Counted from the first letter of the stretch, positions 12,431 through 25,389 are shown. The stretch is 64,000 nt of DNA from Massospora cicadina (GCA_022478985.1 JAKSZP010017340.1:56745-120744), one strand, 5' to 3'. The notes: a model not told the origin generated them from the sequence alone. Numbers and translations: made by a program.

Positions 12431-15400
12431 GGGGGATGGCTAGCAATTAATTGAGGATGAGTAAAATGCACCCTTTTTTAATATTAATTTAGTTGAAATG
12501 ATTTTATTATTGGAAATGCAAGCAGGCAGCCATAAAGAGGTGATGCTGAACTCAAACTGCGATGCAACAAGACACCTGGGGTCCCTTCAGATCAGGTGTC
12601 AAACCCTATGGACGGATCATGTGGCCATCATTGCGCTGAACAAGAACATAGACTTGGAACATATGGAGGAGAAATATGCCATACGGAGCTTGGTGGCCAC
12701 TGCCAAAGATAGAGAAACTGGTATGAGCCTCCAAGCGGTTGCCATATACGCTGCACCAAAGCCCCACAAAATTAAGAATTTTGGAATTCCTGTCACAGGT
12801 GCCAACTGACAAAGCCACAGTCATAGCAGGAGGTCTCACATTTTTGTACAAATGAAAGTCAGGATACGTTCCTCATGAATGAGTGCCCTAACCGTAAAGC
12901 CAAGGATATGCTGGACTACCTGTTCTCATTGGGAATGTGACTCACGATAGATGGAGAGGACAACGACCCTGTAAACCTCACATGGTGGTAATACGATTCC
13001 AGCATGTCCACTGACAGGTTCTCGCCTAGACTACATGCTAGTGTCATCTGACCTGAAGTCACTGACATCTAATAGAAAAGTCAGTAGTAATTATAAAAAG
13101 TGACCATATGATTGTACATGAAGACACAAACCTGGGAGAGTCCCCAAAACGCCAGGAATAGCAGAAAGCACCTGCAAAACTGAGGGATGAGAAAATTTGT
13201 GTTAAACTTTTTACCGACTGATTTGTTCACTTAGTCACTTAAACCAAAAACCTGGTGATTCGCTTAGAACGCTGGGTCTAAGTCAAAGGAAAATTAAAGT
13301 GTAAAAGTATGAAGTATGAGAAACTCAAAGCCTACATAAGACTGCCGCCATAAAGCGGCTGAAGAATTACTTGGATATCTTGTAGCTCATGAAGCATGAC
13401 AGCAAAGAATGGAGGATTGATACTGTATGACGCACAAATGCTACCAAGCTATCATGAGTAAACAGGACGCAGAGCGACTTTTTAACACTACCTATCAGTT
13501 CCAAAGCATTGTGGGGACGATGATCAAAGGGGGCCTGACAAGCCTCAAGGAAATCTGAACCAAGGCAAAGATATAAGGTGGAAACCCCGTCAAGCACAAT
13601 GTCCTCAGATCCCACAGCTACTAAGCATGAGATCAAAAGATTTTATGGCGACTTTTTGAAATATAGGTTGATGAGTGAATCAGCAATTGAATCCCTCATT
13701 GATCTGGTTAAGCTGGTACTTGTGGCATGCTCACCAGATGACATCCAGAACCTCACATCTGATCACAATTGACAAAGTCAAGGAAGCGGTAAAGGAGTCA
13801 CCAAAAAGGAAGGCACCAGGGCTCAATATATATGTGGAGATATACAATTCTATACATAAGTTTATTGTACCTGAGCTCTCCCGCCATTCTAATTACTGTC
13901 TTCAGACTGGACGCCAAATGCTTGGAGGCTAGGAAGCCCAAATTATGCAACTGTACAAAAAGGGGCTCCAACAGCAACTTCAAAAATGGTGCATGATTTC
14001 CTCTTGAACGCTGACCACAGACTACTCAAGCGATCTGCCTAGCAGGCTAATGCTAACTGCACCAAGAACACTCCATAAAGCCAATCATGGGTTCATCAAG
14101 AATCAAACTATCTAGGACAGCATCATTTCTGTCCAGAACGTTCTTCAGGACACGTGAGGATCTGAAATTGGCCATCTCATGATTCTGGACATGGAGAAGG
14201 CCTATGATCAAGTAGCGTGGCCCTCCTTGCATGTGTCAATGAAAGTGGTAGGCATCCTCAATGCTTTCTGCTCCTGTATTTTGATGATGTATTCAGGCCT
14301 ACCAACTAAGGTGATTGTTGCTGACAGCCTCACAAACAATATCCTAGTTGACCAGGGCCTCCACCAAGGCGACCCTATGTCACTATCCTGTTCAACTTTG
14401 CAGCCAAAATCCTCTTGAAAGCAGTGGACGAAAAGCTCCAGGGCCTAGTCCACCCCAACCAGTATCCACTAAAGATGCAAACCTTTTCTGATGACACAGT
14501 AGCAGGAATCAGCTCACCAAATGACCTTCAAGGCAAGAGCTTCTGACCCTGTACCAAGAGGCGTCTCACGCGAAGATCAACCTTGACAAAACTCTCTGTA
14601 ATAAGTATAGGCTCCCCTGCTTCAGCCTAACACCCAATCTAGGGACAATCCATAACATCAAAACAATTCGCTACCTAGGGATCTTATTTAATGAAATGGG
14701 TCCTGTGGTACCTTAAACTCAACAAGAGGCATTTTCTAGCTTGCCAGCCCAAATGACCTGCTTGAAACAGGCGCGCATCAACCTCAAGAAAAAGTTCTGG
14801 CCAAAAACATTTTTATTTTATCCAAACTCTGGTAAGTCTCCCATGTGCTCCTAATGAGCCAAAACCTGAAGAAGAAAATGAAGACACTGCTTTGCATCTT
14901 CCTCATATAAGTCAAATGCAGCGCCAATTGCCCTTGACACCCTATTAAAACTTGAATGCAAAGGGGAATGAGCCTCACTAATTTTGAGACCCAAGCCTGG
15001 AGGATATGGGCCAAGTCCTTCCTCTAAATGGTGCAAGCACACATGCGCTGCTTGTCCATTGCATGGAATGTTAACTGGGAAAGAGTAAAGAGCCTTCAGG
15101 AGCTGGTCTACTAACACTCATAGCGTGAGTGGTTGACATCCCACCTGAGAATGTTCACCCAAAAGAACAACCCTACTACTGGCAGCTGTGCAACAAAGCC
15201 ATGCAGCTAGGTGGATGGTTGATTAAAGCTTCAGAACGTGATGAAGAACAGATTCACAATGATATAAAATCCCATAAATCCGTAATGAATTTAGCATCTA
15301 GCTGATAGGAATGTAATCAAATCAGCCACAAATTTTCTAGTAAGACAACTAACATTCTCTACAAGTCCACTCCAATTGTATATGGGAAACAACTCCAAAA

Positions 15401-16060
15401 AGTCAATTGCAATCAGCCCACTTGACCCCAAATCCTTAACAACTGGGCAGCCAAAGGGCAGGATACCAACTACCCAATAAAGGAGTTAATATTGGGCCTA
15501 AATTTCCATTTAATCTCATCAAAGCAATGGCCGGCCACCTGGCGTATCCTGCACCAGGCAATCAAGTCTGGCAAGCATAGCAGGTCAGCCTACTAAAATA
15601 AGGACTGTCCCATCTGCGCTGAGCCAGAATTAGACATTAGCCATTGGTATTTTAAAATGTGCCATTTTCTGCAAATACTGAACTAAATAAAGCACCTCCT
15701 ATAAGGCGTTAAATCATTAGAGGAGATGCACCCACTTTAAGACCTGTTTTTTCAGTGACCCTGCAATTATCATCAATTCAGTTGCAGGCCTACATCTACC
15801 ATTACTGTATATGGGTTATACACTCAGCCCTCATTGCCAAAAGTTTAAGCATTGAGCGCCGGTTAAAATAGCTTGGTGCTGAAGATGATTTGGGTTTTAT
15901 CAGACCAGCTCCATCTGATCACTAAATTTTGCACATCCTCAAGGTGTTATAAAGCCGCACGCCTGGCTTTACTCACTGGATTACTTGACATACATGATGA
16001 AGCAACCAATCAACTTAGAATCCAATGGCCTGTATGCCCATCAGCGCTAAACTGTGGCTA
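12431..16060 (+). pseudogene. LINE3 ORF2 remnant: endonuclease, RT, C-terminal zinc finger
   Basis: Endonuclease pieces include VAIYAAPKPHK, a VIAGG segment standing for the VIGGDFN motif near 12825, and SRLDYMLVSSDL near 13020-13060, which is characteristic of L1/Tad-type endonucleases. RT pieces include KAPG (near 13815), ILDMEKAYDQVAWPS (14181), LVDQGLHQGDP (14345) and FSDDTVAGIS (14484), so the two catalytic Asp residues survive. The end carries CPICAEPELDISHWYFKMC (15606-15662), a zf-RVT-like finger. Multiple frameshifts and stops. Confidence 0.72.
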
Positions 16061-16199
16061 GTGATGGCAATTACTTATCAGCAATGGTTGGAGATGCTAG
16101 CCAAATAGCGGCACCTTTTCTGGTCCTTTATTTCTCAGCTAGGTCCCCAATTTCTTCCTTTTACTCTTACTTCTTTTAAAATAAATTTGAAGTTTCCTA

Positions 16200-16932
16200 A
16201 AAGAACATTACAAAAGTAAATAACACAAAGGTTGTAAATTTTAAAAGTAAATATCTTTCAAATTGGTCCAGTAGTTTCCAAATTTATGCACAAACAAACA
16301 TAGAAAAAAAGAAACTATATAGATTCATAGATAACCAATTAAAAGTCAGTTATAATGCACTAAAAAGTATTAATAATTATAAACTAGTATGAATAATCAA
16401 TATAACCTTTTTTAAGTTAGTACCATATTTCAAACTGAGTTATAGAAAATTTCTTACAATACAAATTAGAGCTTAAATTGGATTGGGTCCAACTGTAAAC
16501 TGTAAGCAACTAAGAACATATAGTGCTGAGTATATATAGTATAATAATATTTTTTATTAATTGGGGTGGGAAGCTTGAGGATGACATTTTACCAATTAAT
16601 GGAGAAATTGAATCTACTTGGGTTTAGTTTTATTAAACAACAAATTTTTATTTGATTAATTTTGGATTTTATATAAAAGATTCCCATCAAATAGCTTTGA
16701 TAAAACCATTGAACAAATCAAATTGCCAATCACAACCGCTTACCCAAAACCGTTGATCCTATCATATTACCAAATGTTACCAACCATTTTAGCAAAAACC
16801 AAATATTTATCTAATCAGTCAGAAGCCAACCACTCGCTAAAACCCAATTGACTTATTGAATTAACTATTACTTCTAACCACTCAGCCAAATAAAATTAAA
16901 CCTATTAAATCAATTAAATAACAATAAGTTGG
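16200..16932. other. AT-rich spacer before element B
   Basis: No gene seen. The first half is AT-rich. The last 240 bp consist of loosely repeated units rich in AAAACC(A/G)TTGA and TATCA, the same minisatellite-like motif found at 49920-50460. Confidence 0.45.
16695..16930 (+). repeat. Diffuse minisatellite-like block
   Basis: Successive units start AAAACCATTGAACAAATCAA (16702) and AAAACCGTTGATCCTATCA (16747), followed by weaker copies with CCAACCACT and AACCCAATTGAC. Spacing is about 45-50 bp. Near-identical units appear at 50035-50085, and reverse-oriented ones at 48560-48800 and 52370-52700. Unit boundaries are vague. Confidence 0.4.
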
Positions 16933-18067
16933 TGTAAAAATTTACTCTAGTTTGATTATCAGCCATCAACCCAGTAACCATTATACTGCACGGGTTTGAT
17001 TTCCTAGTGCACTTCATCACATTGTATAGAATGTACTGATTGATAATAGTATGGAGAATATTATCTGTAGTTGAGATTGAACTATTATTCAGGCCAACGC
17101 TCAGCCAGTATTTCCAATTAAATACTCTTGAAGTTGTACTTGTAGGGATTTGTTCCCTATACTCTTGTCCACCTGATCTTTGTTAAGATACCCCGGTGAC
17201 AGTCTCTCTCAGCCCAACACACAGTCAGCAGCTATCCCTGATTGTGGTTCCTTTTTCTCTAGATCCCCGCTTGTATCTTTACTATTCTCTCTGAGAGTCT
17301 TTCAATTACTGCCTTCTGCAATAATATCCTTGAGATTGAATGACACAATAGAAGCTGATAATTTAACTATACACTGAATCAATAATATAACTTTAGATAA
17401 TACTTTTCTAATTACTGTTTTTCTGTTTTTTATTATAGTAAATCCTAGAGAAATATATAGTAGGGGATTCGGCTGTCTAACCTTCAGTTGACACCTCTTT
17501 AATTAAATGGTAGCCATTGCTGTTGAATCACCCTTCCTCGTCTTGGCAGCGATGGTTTTCCCCATCCTGGCTAGGATTCTGTCATTGGACATCCTTGAGA
17601 CCTCAAATGAAAAGAGTCAGAAAACTTGTCCCTAACGTTTTCCTCTCAATCCAAGAAAATCAACCATAATTGGCTAGCGACCTGCTTAGGTAATGGGACT
17701 TATTACCTATTATGGCAGGTCACTCACCAACCAATCAATTTTTAGTTGCAGGTGGCATCACTCGCCTTGCAACTCGCTATTCATTCTCAATCAGTTGGTA
17801 ATAAAACCAACTAATCCCAATTGGTACACCTGATAGTTAACCACTATCAGATGCCCCTATTTCGTTGGCAACTCCACCCAATGAGATATTAGGTATTCAT
17901 CAGAATTGATCCCCAACAGATACAACCAGGCGAACATCCCAAAGTCCCCCAAACATAGTTCCTCCAAACTTGGTCCATCTGATTTCCGATTCACTTCACC
18001 TTGGAAAATTTTCCCCTAACAATACCAGGTAATCTAACAGGTTGGAAATATGGGCAAAAACCCAACA
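16933..18067 (-). repeat. Element B1 3' LTR (1135 bp)
   Basis: On the plus strand it runs from TGTAAAAATT to AAAACCCAACA; on the coding (minus) strand it is TGTTGGG...TTTTACA. It aligns along its length with 31996-33136 and with the inverted copy at 61924-63051. The minus-strand sequence just inside, AAGAGGGGGGATG (about 18068-18080), is the polypurine tract. Confidence 0.85.
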
Positions 18068-18613
18068 CATCCCCCCTCTTGCCTAGATTTCCAGCAAGAA
18101 AAAGACCGGGGCATGAGAACACCACTTTGGACGCTTGGTTGAATACTTCATTGGTTCAAGTGGAGTATACTCATCAATACTCAATGCTGCTCAGGACAAC
18201 CTTCAGCATACAGTGTTCTTCCTCTTCCTCCTTGCTATCACCTTCTCAGAGCATGGTCCCCATGACCTTCTGTCAAGCTGGGCTGATTGATTTACTCATG
18301 ACAATATTAGTCCCAGGATCTGGTTTTCCCCCTGTCAGGGTATATAACTCACTGTCATATTCAGGATTCTTGGTCCAGCGTCCTTGATTTCCTGATTTTC
18401 TCCTCATCCTAGACAGGAGACTCTTGCCGTTGATGTTTGTTTCGTGGCTTAATTAAGAATACTTATTTTTATTTGCACTTGTTATTTCGCTCATAACCTC
18501 TTGGCTGTAAGTCATTCCTAATTCTTCCCTTAAAGAGCTTATCTCATTAATTTTGAGTTTAATTTCCCCGAAATTGGAGCTTAATGGATTATAGAGTGCA
18601 TAATGTCAACTTC

Positions 18614-18620
18614 TATATAA
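18614..18620 (+). promoter_or_regulatory. TATA box of the antisense frame in element B1
   Basis: TATATAA sits 31-37 bp upstream of the ATG at 18651, reading on the plus strand, opposite to gag-pol. The distance suits a transcript starting close to the ATG. Confidence 0.5.
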
Positions 18621-18650
18621 ATTTGACATCACTCCTCTTGTCCAGCTCAT

Positions 18651-19823
18651 ATGTCAAATTCCAAATCTCGCTACAAGCAGTTCCTCAAGAGTCTGTCTGA
18701 TTCAGACCTTTGTCTCTTCCAGCAGACGAGTCAGGATGCTTGACAGAACCTCTTTTATGGACCTTCCAGGACTCATACGCCTATTCTGGTGCAAGCGGCT
18801 AATCCTTCTATCAAATTACTGGAAACGGTAACTAATCCCTCTGAAACCAGGCTGGCCATCATTTTGAACAACTCTTGGCTGACTCTTCCTCTGCTGTTAA
18901 TTCCAAAGTTGGACTTTGAAACCCTCCTGGATTCAGCTCCTTTCGCTGATACTCTGAACATCATAGATGCTCCAGAAAATATGCCAGTTGCTCTGGATTG
19001 TTTGTTTCTGGATGGGTCAGACTTGCTCCCTGAGTTTCTCTTCTGACTCAGTTGATTTTACAAACCCGCTGTTATGGTCTCCGAGCTCTCAATTGGTAAC
19101 AGCATACACTTTGAGCTCCCCTACGCTGAACTCTGGGCCTAAGTTATCAAGGCTTTGACATTAACGCTGAATCCCTCTGATCTTGACAACCTTCTAGATC
19201 AGGATACTGCTGCTTATGCTCTTTGCTTTGCTGGCCAAGTTCTTTGAAGTTGATCTATGAAGCTTCTAGCCTCACCTGGTTTCCACCGATCATTCAGCTT
19301 TATCTTCTGTGAAGCCCATAGTCACCGCTTGCAGGATGCAATCTGCTCTCTGCACAACTATCTCTTCTCCGGAGCTTCACATCAGTATCTTCCACTGATG
19401 GCATTTATAGGGGACATGATTTGGCAACCCCCATCGAGTATCCCTTATTTTTTGCCAGCCCACATGTCCAGTGTCCTTAATGAAGCCCATTGGCAGGTGC
19501 TCAGGACTAATCTTCTGGTTATGGTGCCATATTGAGATTACTTGGGGTTATTCGCCAATTGCCTATTTTTATACTGCTGCTTTCCTCCCCACTCCAGGGT
19601 TTCACAATTGGCATCTGATGACATCTCAATTTCCCTTCCCCTAGTCACTTTTTCTCAGGGCTTGGCATCCGCTCAACGAATGTGTTTTTGTGTAGGTCTC
19701 ATCCTCGTTAGCGTCTGATTGCATATTGATTTTGATGGCCTGTTTATTCCTACCGCGATCCATCCTCCCTCCCCCAAGAGGCGACATAGGTGGAATCATC
19801 CCCATTCCAAGGACGATCAATAA
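18651..19823 (+). pseudogene. Antisense accessory reading frame of element B1 (about 390 codons)
   Basis: A single plus-strand frame runs from an ATG at 18651 to a TAA at 19821, opposite to gag-pol and between the integrase and the 3' LTR. It is broken only by stops at 18741, 19044, 19053, 19140, 19245, 19251, 19533 and 19716; no frameshift is needed. The product would be Leu/Ser/Pro-rich (for example KLDFETLLDSAPFADTLNII) and would end in a basic stretch (SPKRRHRW). No known domain is recognised. A TATA box precedes it and AATAAA overlaps its stop (19819-19824). Seven of eight stops are TGA, five preceded by T, as expected from TCGA decaying to TTGA. Some plant Ty3/gypsy elements carry antisense genes at this position; whether this is one is inference. 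Confidence 0.55.
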
Positions 19824-20149
19824 AAATAAAAGTTATAAAAATAAATCAGCTTTTTTATCTATGCGGTTTATAATCTTTTTTCTCAAAATTTTTTATCAAT
19901 TTTTTATCTTTATTCTTCATTTTTTTCTATGGGATTTGACCTTGTTTCAGTTGAGCGGTCCATTTTTCCCCCAAACTGGGTCCTGGGTACTTAAACCTAC
20001 CAGTTATCCATGGTTCAGAGGTCCTTTTTCAGACTTAACCATCAATATTGGTTCAGAAGTCCTTTTTTTGGACTTGACCTAATCATCAGGACATGACCAA
20101 CTTAATAGTTCATTGGTCCTGCGGGAACTCTTTTATTTTTTTCATTGAT

Positions 20150-21271
20150 CCAATGCTTTAGATACTTAATGTGGACTCGATTTACAACTCTTCCATCCAA
20201 GAGATTCTTGATGGAGTAAGCATCAGTCACCATCTTGGAGATTACTTCAAACAGACCCAACCACAAATCATCTAATTTATTTTTTGTTTAAAACCATGCA
20301 TATCTCAATAGGCGACTCTTTCCCCTATTCAATATTTTTCTAATGCCAGATGGTTCTTAGCATCCGTCAATTTCACTATATCCTTTTCTTCAAGGTTGTG
20401 TCAAATGCTTGCAATTGCATATTGATCAGGATACTCGTCAGTCAGTTAAAATATTGCTTGGTACTCATCCTTGATGTAGGTTCCACCGCCAAATATAAAA
20501 TTGGTGGCAACGCGGCCTTTCTTCCATATAATATTTCAAATGATGTCAACACATCGCTGTATGATGACTAATGTTGTAGGCGAATGTCACCAAACTAAGG
20601 TGCATTCCCCATGAAGAAGTTCTCCCTGCGACTAGCTTCCTTAGCGTCGCAGCCAGCATCCCATTGACCCGTTCTGCCAGTCCATTTGTCTCCAGCCAGT
20701 ATGGTACTGACACAACTCCTCAGATCCCCATTATTTTGTTTAACCTTAGGATCACATGAGACATGAAGTTGGTCCCATTGTCACTCAGCAGGACTTGTGA
20801 AAATCCATGCCAGTATACCATTTGATTCAGGATGAACCTCGCAGTACTGGTAGCGTCTACTCTGGTTAGAGCCTTTGTCTCAACCCATCTTGTCAGATAG
20901 TCGATGGAAACCATGATTTACTTGACTCCCCCTGAGCTCATCATCAGTGGTCCCATCAAGTTGATGGATACCATGTGCCAGGTGAATCCAGGGCGGGCCA
21001 GTCAGTATCCAGTTGTATTCTTGTGTGGTTTGTGCAGCTAGCACTCCACGCAACAAGCCAGATAATCTGTGACATCATAGTTGATCGATTCCCAGTAATA
21101 ATACTGGCAAATATGGCCAGTGGTTTTTCTCATGCCTCCATGCCAACAACCTTGTGAGCTGCTTGTACTATCACTGCTCTTTCTGACGGTTTTAGTAATA
21201 ATAGCTGCTTCCCGTTGATCATCTTGAATACTTGTCCATCCATAGTCTCGGTGTTTTCCATTGCTTTTCAA
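20150..21271 (-). pseudogene. Element B1 integrase
   Basis: From high to low coordinates: zinc-binding part (GGMRKTTGHICQYYYWES, CCVEC), then the core with first Asp in VSIDYLTRW, second Asp in LLSDNGTNF, and Glu in AERVNGML (about 20660), so the catalytic triad is intact. The core then breaks with a stop (TAMC*) near 20560. The C-terminal tail, including a VNRVHIKYLK-like end, reaches about 20150. It inserts element cDNA; this copy has stops and cannot be made full length. Confidence 0.82.
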
Positions 21272-21456
21272 AGTGCACCTTGGATTTCTCGGGTCTCATC
21301 CCCAATTCTTTTTTCAACCATTCTCTGGAATAGCTCATCTGCCTGCGGGTATACCAACTGGATCATTGGCAACCGCTATAAGCCATCTGCGTTCTGGTGA
21401 GAAGCCCCCACTTGTTGGACTATCTCATGATCATAAGCCTGAAGCTTAAGTGCCCA

Positions 21457-22500
21457 TCAGGCCAGTTGTCCTTCAGGTTCCCGTAGATTGTGCAGCCAAT
21501 GCAACAAAGAGTGGTCCGTCACCACCTTAAAGTGTGTTCCATGGACATACACCTGAAACTGCTTACAGGCATAAATGACTGCAAGGCATTCATGCTCAGT
21601 CATGGTGTAGTTCCTCTCAGCGGCTGAGAGTGTCTGGATCACATACTCCACAAGATGCGTGTCCCCAAGTCCGTCTACTTGGCTCAGTACAGCACCAATT
21701 GCCGTCAGTGAAGCATCAGTTTGAATGATAAACTCCTGATCAAAATTCAGATATTTCAGAATTGGCAAATCTATCAAATACTGGCGTAACTCATCAAAGG
21801 AGTCCTGGGCCTCTTCATTCCATATGAATCCTTTTTTTTGGATCCTTTAATAAATGAAAAATTGGCTTGGCTATTTGGGCTAAGTCCCAAATAAATCTTC
21901 TATAGTATCTGACCATCCCAAGGAAGACTTGGATGTCTTGGACACTCTTTGGTACATTCATACGCTCTATAGCTGCTATCTTCAGGGTTTGCGGCTGCAA
22001 TCCACTTGAGTTGATTACGATCACAGGTATTCCAACTCTTTCTTAAAGAAGTGGCACTTCCTTGGCTTGATCTTCAGGTTAGCCGCGGACAGTCGCTTAT
22101 ATACTTCTTCCAAGTGGTGCAAGTGATCAATAAATGTCCTACTGAACACGTTGATATTGTCCAGATATACCAGGACACATGACAACTTCAATTCGCTTAG
22201 TATCGCATCCATGGCCTTCTGAAATGCTGTAAGCGCATTGCAGAGACCCTGGGGCATCCTCGTCAGTTGATACAGCCCCTGCGAGGTAATAATCACACAT
22301 TTTTCTTAGTCTTCCTTTGGAAAGTCGATCTGCCAATAACCCGAGATCAGATCCATTGTGGAGAAATACTTTGTTTCTCCTAAACGATCTATCATATCAT
22401 TGATCCTTAGTAGGGGATAAAAATCCTTCTTCATAATTTTGTTCAGCCTTTGGTAGTCTTTTACTACCCGGTTCAATCCATCCTTCTTCTTCACAATCAA
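21457..22500 (-). pseudogene. Element B1 reverse transcriptase and RNase H
   Basis: RT begins with VKKKDGLNRVVKDYQRLNKI (22500), then FSTMDLISGYWQI, LTRMPQGLCNA and the catalytic box, which reads YLDN instead of YLDD (22156-22167): the second catalytic Asp has become Asn. The connection domain follows (FLGMVRYYRRFI), and RNase H (21777-21457) has Asp in TDAS, Glu in EHECLAVIYA and Asp in VTDHSLL, all present. Frames change near 22020 and 21815. With YLDN and frame breaks it is inactive. Confidence 0.86.
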
Positions 22501-23499
22501 AATTGGACTCGCTCAGGGACTTGACAATGGAACTAGAAGCCCATGCTTCACTAGTTTGCTGATTTCATACTCTACTACCACTTTGGCAGCTTTTGATCTT
22601 TGGATCAGTATATCCTTATTGGTAAATTTTCCCCGGTGTCAACCTTGTGAATTACATCTCATGTGCATCCCAAATTGTGGTCATCCTGAGCGAACACTTC
22701 TAGATCTCTCTCTAATAGTTTAAGCACCTCCTCCTGCTGGCCTTCCAGCAGATCAGCGAGCTGTACTTGATCAACTGATAGTAAGATGCTTTTGGCTACC
22801 CTGGCCGGTAATCCCATTTTATTGAGAGACCCAAAATTGTGAAATCATCTCAATTTGGCCATCAGAATCAGATGAATAATTGCGATGAACTGATCCTCTT
22901 GATCTTCATCAGTTTTTCACTCAAATTAGACCAGGAGAACTCGAATTTCTCCATGGCCTGGCATTATTATCCCAGGAGCCACCCATGGCTCCACTCTGGA
23001 CTTCTTCCAGGGGCTTCCGACTTCCCCATACAACAGCTCAGCAATCTTCAAAGTCAACCCTGTGTCAACTATTATCTGTGATCCGGCTGGTATGGTCCTC
23101 TCTTTCTTGATACTTAATGGAATTCCCCGGTTCTCTAGGATTTCTGTCAGCATTTTGCGTCACTTCCTACTAAATAATTGGTATCAAATCGTTACATTGC
23201 TGTCATTGTATATCAGATTACTAAAGTTGTTTCTCTGATTCAACAGAGCTTCACCCTCCTTCTGGTATACCAACGGTAACGTCTGACCCAGGATGGTCAA
23301 TGTATTATCCTCAAAATTACATTTTACTCTGTACTTCCATAGAAACTCCGTTCAAATCAGGATGAATAGTTTTGGTTTGCCAAAACTATGCCTGGCGCAG
23401 ATACCACCAACGACCCAAATCATAGTGGCAGCACACTATACACTCCACCGGAAACGGTGGTGTTTGGCCCAGCTGTCCCATATTCTCTCTTGTGCTCCA

Positions 23500-23640
23500 A
23501 GACCGGCGAAATCTTCATCCTCTTCACCAGCTTGGTTACACAATATTGATGGGCGCTCCGCTGTCAACTATTGCCCGCACTCTCACTCAATTCACCTGAA
23601 TATCTATATACATACACTTGGAGTATTGTAATAGAGTATT
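23500..23640 (-). pseudogene. Element B1 protease remnant
   Basis: The minus strand encodes VRAIVDSGAPINIV, with the aspartic protease signature DSG (23557-23565), followed at once by a stop. It sits between Gag and RT, the normal place for a Ty3/gypsy protease that processes the polyprotein. The rest of the domain cannot be followed in one frame. Confidence 0.65.
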
Positions 23641-24089
23641 TACTGAGAGAATGGCGGCGTTGTTAGCTGAATCCAGGGTGTAAATAATTTGCGCTGATTA
23701 TTCAGGAAACGATTCCTTAATCGCACCAAGGGGAATTAACAGATTGGCCTCATCTAAGCGAACATCAGTTAACTCATCAGGATTCTTAGCAGTCCGAATC
23801 TTCTCCACCAGTTGTCAAGCGTACGGCCAGGAAACTTCCTGGCTTATCTCAGGGTTGATTTTCTTTGCCCCAGGTCTGGTCACGGCATTTACATCCATAT
23901 TGACCACTTGGTATAGCTGATCCTGCTCATCATCTATGACAGATCACTAATGCCAATTTCTTCAAAAATGATATTAAGAGGAACAGGTTTCTCCGCCGCT
24001 CTAGACTGTTCCTTGTCTAAGCAGCAGGCCCTTTTCCTGAATCCTTGGTGGCTGCTGTCTCCTTGACCTGGACCAACGTAATCTGATCC

Positions 24090-25064
24090 TTTGGCTTTTT
24101 ACAGTATACGGCAAAATGTCCTTTCCAGCCACACTGATAAAATACCTTCTCTTTCTTGCTTAACCATCTGAATTTTTTGGGCTTATTTCCTGGCACAGTT
24201 CAATTGGTAGCCTCCTTTGCTCCTTCGCTTCCCTTCATGGGATTTGAATTTTATACCAGATTGGGTTTGAAGCTTTTATTTGGGGCATCAAATGTCGCTC
24301 CCAAAATCTTCAGGTTTTCTACCATTTGTGAGGTAGTTATCTCTGTTGCGAACATGGAAGACATCATACAATGCAAATTGTGATAGGGCCAAAGGGCCGC
24401 TTGCAAAGCGATTCTAGCATCAAGACATCCAATAATTTTGCTCTTGCCAGGATCTGCTTTTCTGGTAAAATTGATCCGCAAAGCTAGCAAGAGACTCATC
24501 TTTATGGAATTGAATTTCCATAAATTCTTGCTTGCATTTTGACATGCGAGTTGGACTCCCAAACTCCTTAATGATGGCCGCCTTTGCCTCAGCATATGAC
24601 CAGCTGTCCTCCTCTAGTTGAGGTAACACTAGGTTCTGACAGTCAGTGTCCAGGCGTTTCATGACCGTCAACGCCTTTTGACGATCTCCATAGCCATTTA
24701 TAGTCATGTAAAACACTTGGAAAAATTCTGGGGCATTATCCCAATGGAATGTTGGAAATTTCAGTGTTACTCTAAATTCCTCTGAGTCATTTCTGGCTGA
24801 CTCTCTAAGTTCAGCTACTCAGCTAACTTGTGGAATGACTTTGGGTGTCATCTCCAAAATGGCATTGATTGCGGGCAGCATATTCCTTGGGGTAATTGAC
24901 TTCCCAAGTATTGTATGAGGACTTCTTTCTAAGGCATCACTTGCTATATCCAGCTCACAAGCACAACTGTGAGCTTTAAGTTCCTCCATGTCTTTGATTA
25001 ATTTATTGATATCTGCACTGAGCAATCTTAAATGAACGCAATCCTCTTCTTGCTCTCTTTTCAA
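24090..25064 (-). pseudogene. Element B1 Gag remnant with zinc knuckle
   Basis: The minus-strand product matches B2 Gag (63327-64000) closely: HLRLLSADINKLIKDMEELKAH, then NGYGDRQKALTVMKRLDTDCQNLVLPQLEEDSWSY split over two segments, FGSPTRMSKCKQEFMEIQF and FADQFYQ, a retrotransposon-gag capsid type. Near 24105-24140 is FYQCGWKGHFAVYC, a zinc knuckle whose first Cys is Phe. Stops at about 24420 and elsewhere. Gag forms the particle shell; this copy is broken. Confidence 0.8.
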
Positions 25065-25119
25065 GTATAGGGCCTCTCAAATGAGGTCCCCTTATTTCTT
25101 CTTCAACAAGTTTACTTTG

Positions 25120-25252
25120 TTAAAAAGGGTGCTTAGCCAAGCGGGTAAAACTGCTTTCACCCCAAGTGCAGGTTTCGAGTTCAAAAACTGTACTGGCTGG
25201 AAAACATTCTCAGTGTGGTATCTTTGTCCCAAGGTCAACCCACCTCAAATAA
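25120..25252 (+). mobile_element. SINE copy 1 (tRNA-derived, 133 bp)
   Basis: Carries a Pol III A box (TTAGCCAAGCGGG, about 25133) and a B box (GGTTTCGAGTTC, about 25172), a tRNA-like head, and the tail TTTGTCCCAAGGTCAACC...CCTCAAATAA. It is flanked by TTTACTTTG (25111-25119 and 25253-25261), and the intact site in B2 (near 63265-63285, reverse orientation) has one copy, so the SINE jumped into element B. Same length as copy 2 at 48003. Confidence 0.88.
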
Positions 25253-25389
25253 TTTACTTTGCCGAGTAACTCGTTCCCAAAGTTGAAAACATTCTCTACT
25301 CCTTCCTCCACCTTGGTGACTCATTCTTCCAAGGCCGCGAACTCCTGTTGGACTGCTGAGTTTAAGGCATTCTGATTTACAGTGCTGAT

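Larger units (their letters stand above)
9272..16195 (+). mobile_element. LINE3: older non-LTR retrotransposon of a different lineage
   Basis: Contains, in order, an ORF1-like region ending in a worn zinc knuckle (about 11490-11530), an endonuclease, an RT with FSDD (14484-14495) and a C-terminal CPIC...H...C zinc finger (from 15606). The 3' end is taken at the AAATAAATTT near 16175-16190. Protein similarity to LINE1 is restricted to the generic motifs, so it is another lineage. No target duplication was recognised. Stops and frame changes are dense, consistent with great age. Confidence 0.72.

Noticed and set aside
25130..25190. tRNA gene
   Set aside because: It has A and B boxes, but no acceptor stem or regular anticodon arm, and belongs to a 133-bp repeat with target duplications (SINE).
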